A DNA stretch of 64,000 nucleotides from Sphingomonas sp. HDW15A (lineage in GTDB: Bacteria > Pseudomonadota > Alphaproteobacteria > Sphingomonadales > Sphingomonadaceae): positions 1,550,001-1,614,000 of the forward strand of contig NZ_CP049870.1 in assembly GCF_011301715.1 (NCBI RefSeq), in the 5' to 3' direction. Positions 1 to 8,075 of this stretch are shown one piece after another. The notes below the pieces were generated by a model. The model had not been told where the DNA came from. It was given only the letters and a program-made list of their open reading frames with translations, and did not search any database. Position 1 is the stretch's first letter, and each line of letters starts with the position of its first letter. A program made the translations under genes and the position numbers.

Positions 1-163
1 GGCGGGTCGAGAAGGCGCCGAAGCCGCGAAGCTCGACACGGCCGCCATCGGCCAGTTGCTCGGTAATACTGTCGAACAAAGCGGTGACGACCAGCTCTAT
101 CTCGCGCTGCGTCAAATCCGGAAAGTCCCCGCACAGTTTCTGGACGAGTTCGGACCTGATCAT
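1..163 (-). CDS. ihfB: Integration host factor subunit beta (N-terminal part; gene runs off the window)
   Basis: Reading leftward from the ATG at 163, the translation begins MIRSELVQKLCGDFPDLTQ and continues to an RGFGAFSTR segment. These are the N-terminal helices and first beta strand of the HU/IHF fold. IHF-beta pairs with IHF-alpha to bend DNA sharply at specific sites. About 54 residues are present; the DNA-binding arm with its conserved proline lies outside the window. It follows rpsA on the same strand with a strong terminator between them, an order common in alphaproteobacteria, which favours IHF-beta over HU. Confidence 0.88.
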   Translation of the reverse strand, partial: MIRSELVQKLCGDFPDLTQREIELVVTALFDSITEQLADGGRVELRGFGAFSTR

Positions 164-288
164 ATTAATTGCTCCCCCCCGGGATCTGAGTCGTGCCGGG
201 CCCTTCCCCGCATTTGGCCCAGCGGTTTCCGATGCTTGCTGTCAGCAAAATCGCCGTGGTGCAAGCACTTCCCTGTTACCGTTCAACG

Positions 289-323
289 AAAAAGGGCGCG
301 ACTGGCAAGGCCGGCCGCGCCCC
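289..323 (-). terminator. Rho-independent terminator after rpsA
   Basis: On the minus strand a 7-bp GC stem (GGGCGCG with CGCGCCC, 294-300 and 316-322) is followed by five T residues (289-293). It begins 24 bases after the rpsA stop and separates rpsA from ihfB. Confidence 0.75.
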
Positions 324-346
324 ATTTCGTGACACTTCGATTAGGC

Positions 347-2233
347 TCAGGCCTCCGAAGCCGGCTCTTCTGCCACGACTTCTTCCGCCGGCACTTCAGC
401 CTCGGCCTCGGCCTCGGCCTTCTTGGACTTTTTCGCAGGCTTGGCTTCAGCTTCCTCGGCGTCAGCCTTCTTTGCCTTGGCCGGCTTGGCCTCGGCGTCG
501 TCGGCCTTCTTCGCCTTGCCGGCCGGCTTGGTGCCGGCTTCCTTCAAGGCTGCGCCAAGGATGTCGCCAAGCGACGCGCCGCTGTCGGACGAGCCGTACT
601 GCGCAACCGCCTGCTTCTCCTCGGCGATCTGAAGTGCCTTGATCGAGAAGTTCGGCTTCTTCGACCGGTCGAAACCGGTGACGAGCGCGTCGAACTTCTG
701 GCCAACCTGGAAGCGCTCCGGACGTTGCTCGTCGCGGTCGCGGCCAAGGTCCGTGCGCTTGATGAAGCCGCTTGCTCCATCGTCGCCAATCTGGACTTCC
801 AGCCCGCCATCGCGAACCTCGAGGACGGTGACCGTGACCGTGTCGCCCTTGTTCGCGCCAGCGCCGGCGCCAGTGCCGCCCTTGGCGACACCGCCCCGCT
901 CAAGCTGCTTCATGCCAAGGCTGATCCGCTCACGCTCGACGTCCACTTCCAGAACGACTGCCTTCACCATCTCGCCCTTGCGGTGGAGGTGAAGAGCGTC
1001 CTCGCCGGAGATGCCCCATGCGATGTCCGACATGTGCACCATGCCGTCGACGTCGCCCGGAAGACCGATGAACAGGCCGAACTCGGTCGAGTTCTTGACC
1101 TCGCCCTCGACCTCGGTTCCGACCGGATACTTCTCTGCGAAGTCCGCCCACGGATTCGCCTGGGCCTGCTTGAGGCCAAGCGAAATCCGGCGCTTTTCCT
1201 GATCGACTTCCAGCACCTTCACTTCGACTTCCTGGCTGGTCGAGACGATCTTGCCCGGATGGACGTTCTTCTTGGTCCAGCTCATTTCGGAAACGTGGAC
1301 CAGGCCTTCGATGCCTGGCTCCAGTTCCACGAAAGCGCCATACTCGGTGATGTTGGTCACGCGGCCGGTGAAAGTACCGTCGATCGGGTACTTGGCGGCG
1401 GCGCCTTCCCACGGGTCGGCTTCCAGCTGCTTCATGCCAAGGCTGATTCGCTGGGTATCGCGGTTGATGCGGATGATCTGCACCTTCACCGTATCGCCGA
1501 TGTTGATGATCTCGCCCGGGTGGTTGACGCGCTTGTAGCTGATGTCGGTGACGTGCAGCAGGCCGTCGATCCCGCCGAGGTCGACGAACGCACCGTAATC
1601 GGTGATGTTCTTGACGACGCCCTCGATCACCTGGCCCTCGGCCAGACTCTGGATGAGGCCGCTGCGCTGTTCGGCGCGGGTCTCTTCTAGGATGGCGCGG
1701 CGCGACACGACGATGTTGCCGCGGCGGCGGTCCATCTTCAGGATCTGGAACGGCTGGGCGATGTCCATCAGCGGGGCGACGTCGCGCACCGGACGAATGT
1801 CGACCTGGCTACCCGGAAGGAACGCCACGGCGCCGCCGAGGTCGACGGTGAAGCCGCCCTTGACGCGGCCGAAGATCGTGCCGTCGACGCGGTTGCCGGC
1901 TTCATATTCCTTCTCGAGCTTGTCCCACGCGGCTTCGCGGCGAGCGCGGTCGCGGCTCAGCATCGCTTCGCCCTGAGCGTTCTCGACGCGGTCGACATAG
2001 ACCTCGACGGTGTCGCCGACCTTGATCTCGGCCTTCTGGCCAGGAGCCGCGAATTCGCGAAGCGAGACGCGGCCTTCGCTCTTCAGGCCGACGTCGATGA
2101 CGGCAAGGTCGTTTTCGATCGCGGTGACGGTGCCCTTGACGACGCGGCCTTCGAAGGTCTCGTTCTCGCCGCCCAAGGATTCGTTGAGCATCGCCGCGAA
2201 ATCGTCGCGGCTCGGAAATGCCGTGCTGGCCAT
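347..2233 (-). CDS. rpsA: 30S ribosomal protein S1
   Basis: The 628-residue product carries a series of S1/OB-fold RNA-binding repeats, visible as recurring VDLGG, YGAFV and RISLG signatures such as YGAFVDLGGIDGLLHVTD. S1 binds mRNA and helps the 30S subunit load leaders. The ATG at 2233 (MASTAFPSRDDF) is chosen because residues upstream of it in the open frame do not resemble S1. The C-terminal ~60 residues are a low-complexity Lys/Ala/Glu tail, typical of alphaproteobacterial S1. A terminator follows at 289-323. cmk lies upstream on the same strand, but about 2 kb of small genes intervenes. Confidence 0.97.
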   Translation of the reverse strand: MASTAFPSRDDFAAMLNESLGGENETFEGRVVKGTVTAIENDLAVIDVGLKSEGRVSLREFAAPGQKAEIKVGDTVEVYVDRVENAQGEAMLSRDRARREAAWDKLEKEYEAGNRVDGTIFGRVKGGFTVDLGGAVAFLPGSQVDIRPVRDVAPLMDIAQPFQILKMDRRRGNIVVSRRAILEETRAEQRSGLIQSLAEGQVIEGVVKNITDYGAFVDLGGIDGLLHVTDISYKRVNHPGEIINIGDTVKVQIIRINRDTQRISLGMKQLEADPWEGAAAKYPIDGTFTGRVTNITEYGAFVELEPGIEGLVHVSEMSWTKKNVHPGKIVSTSQEVEVKVLEVDQEKRRISLGLKQAQANPWADFAEKYPVGTEVEGEVKNSTEFGLFIGLPGDVDGMVHMSDIAWGISGEDALHLHRKGEMVKAVVLEVDVERERISLGMKQLERGGVAKGGTGAGAGANKGDTVTVTVLEVRDGGLEVQIGDDGASGFIKRTDLGRDRDEQRPERFQVGQKFDALVTGFDRSKKPNFSIKALQIAEEKQAVAQYGSSDSGASLGDILGAALKEAGTKPAGKAKKADDAEAKPAKAKKADAEEAEAKPAKKSKKAEAEAEAEVPAEEVVAEEPASEA

Positions 2234-2679
2234 ATAAAAACAGTCTCTCGAACAATGCGAAGGCCGCCAGCCGGGAACCACTCCTCGGCTTACCATCTGG
2301 CGGACTTGGCTGTGCCAAATCTGCCTTCCCCCGCCTCATGCGAAGGAAAGCGCCCTGTTCCTAGAAAGCCGTCGGCGGCGGATCGAGCCAAAGCGAGCCG
2401 CGGAGCCGGGAGCGGATGCTCAACCAACCCAACACGCTCGCCGAGGATAGACGGGCCGCCAACGCCCCTCAGGCGTCGGACGGGCGCGCCTTACTCTACA
2501 GCGCCTCTCAGAGCAAGTCGGCGGCCCGGGTGTCCGGTAAACATTCAGGGGTTGGCGCTGGCGCCGCCCGAACTCCCAAGGTTAAAGAGATGCCGGGTGG
2601 ACCAGCTCGGTGGCGTGCGGGCCTGGCGGCGTTCATCTGGTCCGTGCGGCGGAAGCCGTGAACAGCCGTCGCGGCTGGC
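2234..2679. other. 446-bp intergenic region upstream of rpsA
   Basis: No convincing gene was found on either strand. The open frames here are short, lack ribosome-binding sites and read as Arg/Ala-rich noise. The part next to rpsA must hold its promoter and leader; no leader structure is clear enough to call by eye. Confidence 0.5.
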
Positions 2680-2943
2680 CTAATGCCCGAAGATCGGACG
2701 AACTCGCGGCGATACCGCTATTGCTGGCGCGTCGGTGGAGGTGATCGACAGGGTGAACAGCGTCAGGTCATGCTCGTCGCTGACGCGCAGGTGGAACTCG
2801 GCGGCTGTCCAGAACTTGCTGGCTGCATCGCAAAGCAATTGCCCGGCGAACCGCGCTGCCTCGCATTTTGCCTCGGTGACGCTGCCGAGGTCGACGCCGG
2901 TGTGATTGAGGTCGCCTTCGACGTGGAAATGATAGGTCGGCAT
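2680..2943 (-). CDS. Small DUF6894-like protein
   Basis: The 87-residue product starts MPTYHFHVEGDLNHTGVD. The pattern of an N-terminal Y-x-F-H-V strand, an acidic D/G turn, an alanine-rich helix with a Trp, and a final LFTLSI strand resembles the DUF6894 family of short cytoplasmic proteins frequent in Rhizobiales and Sphingomonadales. Function is unknown. No signal peptide or membrane segment is present. It lies 41 bp downstream of the micro-operon ending at 2985 and may belong to the same transcript. Confidence 0.7.
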   Translation of the reverse strand: MPTYHFHVEGDLNHTGVDLGSVTEAKCEAARFAGQLLCDAASKFWTAAEFHLRVSDEHDLTLFTLSITSTDAPAIAVSPRVRPIFGH

Positions 2944-2984
2944 GCCTCAGCGGCCCCCGAACGCAGCAGCAAGCTTGCGCTTGC

Positions 2985-3209
2985 TCACCACAATGTCTTG
3001 CGCGGCCGGAACGGCGCACGGGTGACGTCGCCGCCAATGAGGTGTCGTTTCAGTTTGCGGGTCATCACCTCCGCACCGTCGCTGCTCTTGCATACCAGGC
3101 GGATCCCACCGGTTGGCAATGCTTCGAGTGCGGAAATGCCGACGTCCTCAGCCTTGCAGCGGGAGATGACCATCTCCTTTTCCATGTCGACGAACAGGAC
3201 CCGGTTCAT
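2985..3209 (-). CDS. Hypothetical 74-residue protein, third gene of a micro-operon
   Basis: The translation starts MNRVLFVDMEKEMVISRC and ends in a basic RAPFRPRKTLW tail. It has no transmembrane segment and no motif I recognise. Its ATG overlaps the stop of the preceding 53-residue gene (ATGA), and the same coupling occurs one gene further up, which argues that all three frames are translated. A longer upstream extension of the frame is arginine-rich and is just the antisense/alternate reading of the neighbouring gene. Function cannot be assigned. Confidence 0.6.
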   Translation of the reverse strand: MNRVLFVDMEKEMVISRCKAEDVGISALEALPTGGIRLVCKSSDGAEVMTRKLKRHLIGGDVTRAPFRPRKTLW

Positions 3210-3367
3210 GATTTCGCGCCCCGCTTGGCGGCGGCGATTGCGTCGCGCGCATTGCCGTAACGGTAGCCGCCCCAGTGGAAGGTCTGGACCGCGACACGCT
3301 CGATGCCAAGCCGCGTAAGCTCCGCTTCGTCGGCCTGGTCGAGATCGCGTGATGTCTGGCCGCTCAT
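3206..3367 (-). CDS. Hypothetical 53-residue protein, second gene of a micro-operon
   Basis: The frame runs from ATG at 3367 to TGA at 3206. It begins MSGQTSRDLDQADEAELTRL and contains a central FHWGGYRYGNARDAIAAAKR segment, with aromatic/Gly spacing that looks like a real small fold rather than chance. It overlaps its upstream neighbour (ATG inside ATGA at 3364-3367) and its downstream neighbour (3206-3209), so the three are translationally coupled. Similar short proteins occur in other sphingomonads to my recollection. No function is known to me. Confidence 0.6.
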   Translation of the reverse strand: MSGQTSRDLDQADEAELTRLGIERVAVQTFHWGGYRYGNARDAIAAAKRGAKS

Positions 3368-3522
3368 GCTGCCAACGCGCACGGGTCCGGCTGGGCTGCC
3401 GAGATCTGCTCAGAATAGGCATCGGCCAAGGCCAGGTGCGCGGCCTGCGATCGCTCGCATGACGCATTGTCGGCCATCAGCAGGGCAACGCCCCGGCGAT
3501 GAAAGAGGTAATTGAGGTCCAT
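3364..3522 (-). CDS. Hypothetical 52-residue protein, first gene of a micro-operon
   Basis: ATG at 3522 is preceded by a good ribosome-binding site (AGGGAG, spacing about 7). The product begins MDLNYLFHRRGVALLMADNA and is mostly helical with two cysteines. The MDLNYL-HR start matches a small protein type I recall from sphingomonad genomes. It is the promoter-proximal member of the 3522-2985 overlap chain. Function is unknown. A cytoplasmic regulator or binding peptide is possible but is only a guess. Confidence 0.62.
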   Translation of the reverse strand: MDLNYLFHRRGVALLMADNASCERSQAAHLALADAYSEQISAAQPDPCALAA

Positions 3523-3681
3523 TTCGGGCTCCCTACGGTAAGCGGGAGCGCACTCGGTCTCTCAGCCGCGCGATGGCCTACAAAAAACTTCTCGCGCGAT
3601 GCCGTACCGATAGCATGCTTTCGGCCAATCGCCGAACTCTTTCAGGCAGGCTCGAAATTTAGATAGCGGGCGAGGCGTGCC

Positions 3682-3888
3682 TTAGCCCAGTGTTTCGCGC
3701 GCGCGCTCGGCTGCCTTGGCGGCCTCGTTGCGCTCCTGCATGACGTTCAACCGCTCGATCCGGCGGGCCATGGATAGCCACGCTTCCTCGGCGCGGAGGC
3801 ATTGGTCGCGGACGTTATCGAGCGTCGCCGCATCGGCTGCGGCACGCGCGTCGCGTGCCCGGGCCAGGTAGTTTTCAAGTTCCAGCAT
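3682..3888 (-). CDS. Small helical (coiled-coil-like) hypothetical protein
   Basis: The 68-residue product is almost entirely charged/alanine helix (MLELENYLARARDARAAADA at the start, then ERNEAAKAAERARE near the end), with one Cys and one Trp in the middle. No signal peptide or domain is recognised. Codon use matches its neighbours and the ATG at 3888 is clear. It sits 58 bp downstream of the cold-shock gene on the same strand and could be co-transcribed with it, which would fit a stress-related role, but that is inference only. Confidence 0.65.
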   Translation of the reverse strand: MLELENYLARARDARAAADAATLDNVRDQCLRAEEAWLSMARRIERLNVMQERNEAAKAAERARETLG

Positions 3889-3946
3889 CGACTGTCCTCG
3901 ACGAAAAAAGGGACGCCAGCATTTCCCGGCGCCCCCAATCGGACTC

Positions 3947-4153
3947 TTAAGCGGCCCGGATGTTTACTGCCGACATCTTGCCGGTGCGATCTGCTTCCAG
4001 ATCATATTCGACGCGCTGCTCCTTATCGAGCGTGCGCATGCCCGACCGCTCGACGGCCGAGATATGGACGAACGCATCGTTCGTGCCGTCGTCGGGCTGG
4101 ATAAAGCCATAGCCCTTAGATTCGTTGAAGAACTTTACGGTTCCGATAGTCAT
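3947..4153 (-). CDS. Cold-shock protein, CspA family
   Basis: The 68-residue product has both RNA-binding motifs of the cold-shock domain: RNP1-like KGYGFI and RNP2-like DAFVHISAVE, after the usual GTVKFFNESKG start. Such proteins bind single-stranded RNA/DNA and melt secondary structure in mRNA. The ATG at 4153 is used; the open frame extends further upstream but that part is not Csp-like. The ~150-bp region before it is the likely long 5' leader typical of csp genes. Confidence 0.95.
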   Translation of the reverse strand: MTIGTVKFFNESKGYGFIQPDDGTNDAFVHISAVERSGMRTLDKEQRVEYDLEADRTGKMSAVNIRAA

Positions 4154-4311
4154 GTCAGATATTCCTTCTTTGGAGCCCCGGAATTGGGGCCGCCGGCTAG
4201 ATGTGGCGAAGAGAAGGAATCGGGTGCCGCAAAGCGCCAGTAGACCGTCAATTTGCGACTGTAGCACCGCCCATATAGGAGAAGTTCACACGAATTGTAA
4301 GTGCGCGGCCT

Positions 4312-4962
4312 TCAGGCGTCGGCCGTCAGCGCCACTTCGACCAGCCTGAGTGCTTCCGAAATTGCCTGTTCGACGTCCATTTCGCTGGTGTCGAGAAGCA
4401 TTGCGTCCGCGGCCTGTACGAGCGGCGCCACCGAGCGGCCCATGTCGCGCTCGTCGCGGGCACGGATATCGGCCAGCACTTCGTCATGATGCGCGCTCAT
4501 GCCTCGGCTAAAGAGCTCCGCGAGTCTGCGCTCTGCTCGGACCTCCGGGCTCGCTGTCACGAACAGCTTAACGCGTGCGTCCGGAGCGATCACCGTGCCT
4601 ATGTCGCGTCCGTCGAGAACCGCGCCGCCGTCCTGCCCAGCGAACGCCCGCTGCTTTTCGAGAAGGGCTGCCCGGACGGCAGGATAGGCGGAAATCCGGC
4701 TTGCGATCCCACCGACGATCTCGCTTTTCAGTTCATCATCCGCGAGGTCGATCTTGTCGATTTCATGCACCGCCCGCGCGGCCTCGAACTCCGAGGCCGC
4801 GTCGCCACCGAAGCGAAACAGGCTCAGCGCCACGGCCCGGTAAAGCAGGCCTGTATCCATGTGCGGCAGGCCGTAGTGACGGGCGAGCGCCTTGGCGATG
4901 GTCCCCTTGCCACTCGCGGCTGGGCCGTCGATTGCGAGTACGAGCGGTCTGGTAAGCGACAT
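4312..4962 (-). CDS. cmk: Cytidylate (CMP/dCMP) kinase
   Basis: The 216-residue product begins with the P-loop AIDGPAASGKGTIAKALARH and the following HMDTGLLYRAVAL CMP-binding region, then DGRDIGTVIAPDA. All are diagnostic of Cmk, which phosphorylates CMP and dCMP with ATP. Length is normal. In related genomes cmk is usually flanked by aroA and rpsA. Here the upstream neighbour is the divergent TIGR02300 gene and no aroA is present, while rpsA lies ~2 kb downstream beyond the small-gene block. Confidence 0.97.
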   Translation of the reverse strand: MSLTRPLVLAIDGPAASGKGTIAKALARHYGLPHMDTGLLYRAVALSLFRFGGDAASEFEAARAVHEIDKIDLADDELKSEIVGGIASRISAYPAVRAALLEKQRAFAGQDGGAVLDGRDIGTVIAPDARVKLFVTASPEVRAERRLAELFSRGMSAHHDEVLADIRARDERDMGRSVAPLVQAADAMLLDTSEMDVEQAISEALRLVEVALTADA

Positions 4963-5067
4963 GGCGCGCGCTTTGACAGGGGGGCAAGCCTATGGCAAGG
5001 CGCCCGCGATTCCTGCCGGCGCGGCCGTCCGCGGCCGGCTTCACGATCACACTGGAGATTGGACCCG

Positions 5068-5391
5068 ATGGTCAAAGCCGAATGGGGCACCAAGCGCACC
5101 TGCCCCAAATGCGCCGCCCGTTTTTACGACCTTGGCAATGATGAGCCTGTTACCTGCATCGAATGCGGAACAGCTTGGGTTCCCGAGCCGGTTCTGAAGT
5201 CGAAGCAGCCGATGCCGTTTGAAGCCGTCGACACGGCAAAAGAGAAAGAAAAGGCCGACGACGATCTCGGTGCCGAGGATCTCGTTCCCGACGAGGACGA
5301 GGAGCCGAGTGCCGACGACGAGGTTGACCTGTCGACTGGCGACGACGATTTGGGCGTCCAGCGCGGCGACGACGACGAAGAGGAAAGCTGA
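5068..5391 (+). CDS. TIGR02300 family protein (zinc-ribbon-like, acidic tail)
   Basis: The 107-residue product has two CxxC pairs (CPKCAARFYDLG and CIECG) in its first 40 residues, suggesting a zinc ribbon, and an FYDLG segment typical of TIGR02300. The C-terminal half is extremely acidic (Asp/Glu runs). The family is conserved in alphaproteobacteria and has no established role that I know. It is divergent from cmk; the ATG at 5068 follows a GGAGA ribosome-binding site. Confidence 0.88.
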   Translation: MVKAEWGTKRTCPKCAARFYDLGNDEPVTCIECGTAWVPEPVLKSKQPMPFEAVDTAKEKEKADDDLGAEDLVPDEDEEPSADDEVDLSTGDDDLGVQRGDDDEEES

Positions 5392-5467
5392 TCGCGCGAG
5401 GGGGTGGAATTTTCCCGTTGGCAGACGGACGATCCTCCCCTAAAGGCGCGTTCCACCGGAAACGGAC

Positions 5468-5543
5468 GGGGCCGTAGCTCAGCTGGGAGAGCGTCGCAAT
5501 GGCATTGCGAAGGTCAGGGGTTCGATCCCCCTCGGCTCCACCA
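5468..5543 (+). tRNA. tRNA-Ala (anticodon GGC)
   Basis: A 76-nt cloverleaf with encoded CCA. The acceptor stem GGGGCCG pairs with CGGCTCC, the anticodon stem TCGCA pairs with TGCGA around the loop ATGGCAT (anticodon GGC), and the T-loop is TTCGATC. A rho-independent terminator follows about 35 bp downstream. Confidence 0.97.
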
Positions 5544-5576
5544 TCCCTCTAAAAATCTGAGGGATCAGGAACATGA

Positions 5577-5604
5577 AAAGCCCGCGATTCTCGCGGGCTT
5601 TTTT
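5577..5604 (+). terminator. Rho-independent terminator after tRNA-Ala
   Basis: The stem GCCCGCGA/TCGCGGGC (5580-5587 and 5591-5598) with a TTC loop is followed by six T residues. An A-run precedes it, so it could also act on the other strand. Confidence 0.85.
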
Positions 5605-5626
5605 GTGTCTATCTTGCGGCACATAC

Positions 5627-5656
5627 GAAAACGGCGGCGTCTTTCGACGCCGCCGT
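5627..5656 (-). terminator. Probable terminator of the Flp pilin gene
   Basis: An 11-bp perfect inverted repeat, ACGGCGGCGTC with GACGCCGCCGT (5631-5641, 5646-5656), has a 4-base loop. On the minus strand it is followed by a short T-rich tail (TTTTCG). It lies 24 bp downstream of the pilin stop. Confidence 0.65.
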
Positions 5657-5680
5657 CCCGCATCAACGATCGAATGAAGC

Positions 5681-5839
5681 TTAGAGCTCGTTCGAAACGT
5701 TGTTGAAAGTCGTACCAAGCTTGGTGCCGATGCTTTCCATCGCGGCAATCGCGGCAACGGCGATCAGGGCGGCAATCAGGCCGTACTCGATCGCGGTGGC
5801 ACCCTTGTTGTTACGAATCAGCTTAAGAAACTTCGCCAT
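5681..5839 (-). CDS. Flp family type IVb pilin
   Basis: This 52-residue gene begins MAKFLKLIRNNKGATAIEYG. The G-A-T-A-I-E-Y-G motif is the prepilin peptidase site of Flp/Fap pilins, and a hydrophobic alanine/isoleucine helix follows. Cleavage after the glycine would give a ~40-residue mature pilin that polymerises into the bundle-forming Flp pilus used for surface attachment. A GGAGACC ribosome-binding site precedes the ATG at 5839. No tad/cpa assembly genes are in the window, so the secretion machinery must be elsewhere. Confidence 0.93.
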   Translation of the reverse strand: MAKFLKLIRNNKGATAIEYGLIAALIAVAAIAAMESIGTKLGTTFNNVSNEL

Positions 5840-5994
5840 CTCTGGTCTCCTTCGGTCCACAAACGGGGCTTACATCCCCACCCGGACTCGCCTTCGCTCG
5901 CCACGGATAAGGCTGCTTTTCGCGCTGGAAGGTTGAGAAAACTTTAAAACGAGATGCTTAAGCGGCGTTCACCACGTTTCGCTGGGCATTGCCC

Positions 5995-7967
5995 TTATTC
6001 CGCGAGAAGTTTTTCGAGCGTCTCGAGCACCTCGCGGATGGCGCGGCCAGGCTCGCTCCAGTCTTCGGGAAGCGGGCTTTGCCGTTCCGGCGAATCCGGC
6101 TTCGGGGCGTATCGCGGCCGATAGGGCAACGGCGGGCCGCGGCGGCCATCGATGGCCAGCGCCGATGACATGAAGCGCCGCCAGATTTGCGCCGGCGCCG
6201 TGCCGCCGGTGACCTTTCCGAGCGACTTGTCATCGTCCCGGCCAACCCAGACGCCTACGACGAGATTTCCGGCAAAGCCGACGAAGATGGCGTCACGATT
6301 GTTCTGGGTCGTGCCGGTCTTGCCGTAGGTCGGAACCCCAAGTGCGGCGCGGCGCCCGGTCCCTTCGTTGGCCGACGCCCATAGGAGATCCAGCATCGGC
6401 GCCCAGTCGCGCCCTTGATCGAGATGACCGCCGCGCGCGAACCAGCGGTCTATGCTGCCGGCCCCCGCCTGCTCTCCGATCGGCAGCCCGGTGGGTTGCA
6501 CTGGATAGCGACCGCTGGCGATCGCGGCGTAAGCGGACGTGAGCTCGAGCAGGCTGACCCCGGCGGTACCCAGTGCCACGCTTGGCGAATCCGGCAGCGG
6601 CGAGCGAATCCCGAGTTCCCTCGCCGCGCGCAGTACGTTGTCACGCCCGACCCGTTCGGACAGGCGCACGGCAGCCGCGTTGCTCGACCTTGCAAATGCC
6701 TCGCGAAGGGTAATGCCCCCCGATAGACGCCGTCGTTGTTGGCCGGGGTCCAGCCGTCGATGGTGATCGGCTTGTCGTCGATGATATCGTCCGGTGAGTA
6801 ACCGGCGCGCAGGGCGGCGAGATAGACGAACAGCTTGAACGCGCTGCCCGGCTGCCGCCGGGCCTGGGTGGCCCGGTTGAATGGAGATGATTTGTAGCTC
6901 TTGCCGCCGATCATCGCCACGACCCGCCCATCCGGCCTCATTGCCACAAGCGCTGCCTGGGCGTCGCCCAGCGGCGCATTGCTGATCGCCCTGACCGCCA
7001 GACGCTGAAGGTCGGCGTCGAGCGTCGTCTCGACCGTGACCTCCCCATAGTCGGCATCGAACGCCTTTTGCGCGGCCGGTGCGACCCAATCGGCGAAATA
7101 AGTGCCGGTCGGCACCTTGCCGCCATTGCGGACAGGGACGGCGGAGGGAGTCGAGCGGGCTTTTGACTGGCTGATGAACCCGTTGTCCGCCATTTCCTGG
7201 AGTACAAGGCGGCTGCGCTTCTGGGCTCCTGTGAGATTGCGGGTCGGGGCAAGGCGTGATGGCGCCTGGACCATCCCGGCTAGCATCGCCGATTGAGCCA
7301 AGGTGAGATTTTCAGGCTTGCGATCGAAATAATGCCGCGCCGCCGCACGCAGGCCGTAGACCCCGTCGCCGAAATATACGCTGCTCATGTAGCGTGAGAG
7401 AATCTCATCCTTGGTAAGCCAGGCTTCGAGCCAAAACGCGATGATCACCTCTTGCGCTTTCCGTTTCATCGATCGGTCAGACGAAAGAAAGCTGGTTTTC
7501 GCCAACTGCTGGGTGAGCGTGCTTCCGCCCTGGCGCACTCCCCCGGCGCGCATGTTCGTGATGAACGCCCTGCCGATAGAACGCGGGTCGATCCCCCAGT
7601 GGCTGCGGAAACGGCGATCCTCGATGGCGATGAATGCGGCCGGGGTCATCGGGTCGAGCTTGTCGACCTCGACCGGCTCGTCCTTGATAGCGCCGCGCCT
7701 GGCAATCGGCCGGCCTTCCTGGCTGACCAACAGCATTGCCGGGTCCTCCAGTGGCTCCAGGGCCCGCCCGAGTGGCGCGGTGACGACGAGCCAAAGAAGA
7801 GTCGCAACCAGGAATGCGAACAGGCCGTAGGCAAGGTAGCGCCACCGGCGGCGCTTCTTGATCGGCGGCTGGCCCTCTACCGGATACAGGTCGGCGGGCG
7901 CGAACGGGTCGGGCAGTTCCTCGACATTCCGGCCCTCTCGCCGCCAAAGGAAGCCACCGTCGTTCAT
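5995..7967 (-). pseudogene. Bifunctional penicillin-binding protein (PBP1 type), interrupted by a single-base frameshift
   Basis: From ATG at 7967: a cytoplasmic region, a basic stretch and one membrane segment (about residues 43-63), then the glycosyltransferase domain with IEDRRF (115-120) and GGSTLTQQ (147-154), then the transpeptidase domain with SAFK (375-378). After GVYRG at 6716-6721 the frame is lost in a run of six G (coding strand). Adding one G restores GITLREAFARSSN, which includes the SxN motif, and then KTGTT. The restored protein would be 657 residues and would polymerise and cross-link peptidoglycan. As sequenced, the protein lacks SxN and KTG and could not cross-link. Sequencing error in the homopolymer is a serious alternative. 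Confidence 0.85.
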
Positions 7968-8075
7968 AAGTCGAGACCACGCCTTGCCACCAGCCGGTGA
8001 CTTATTCCAGTAAAACAGTTATCGCACCATAGCCAGATGCTTGATGAACCCTCAAGGAACGTTAGCCTAACCCGG

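Noticed and set aside
56..1690. Long plus-strand frame of 544 codons
   Set aside because: It lies antisense to rpsA and reads as repetitive Leu/Gly/Arg sequence. It is a shadow of the S1 repeats in high-GC DNA.
2416..2661. Plus-strand frame of 81 codons in the rpsA upstream gap
   Set aside because: No ribosome-binding site and no protein-like pattern.
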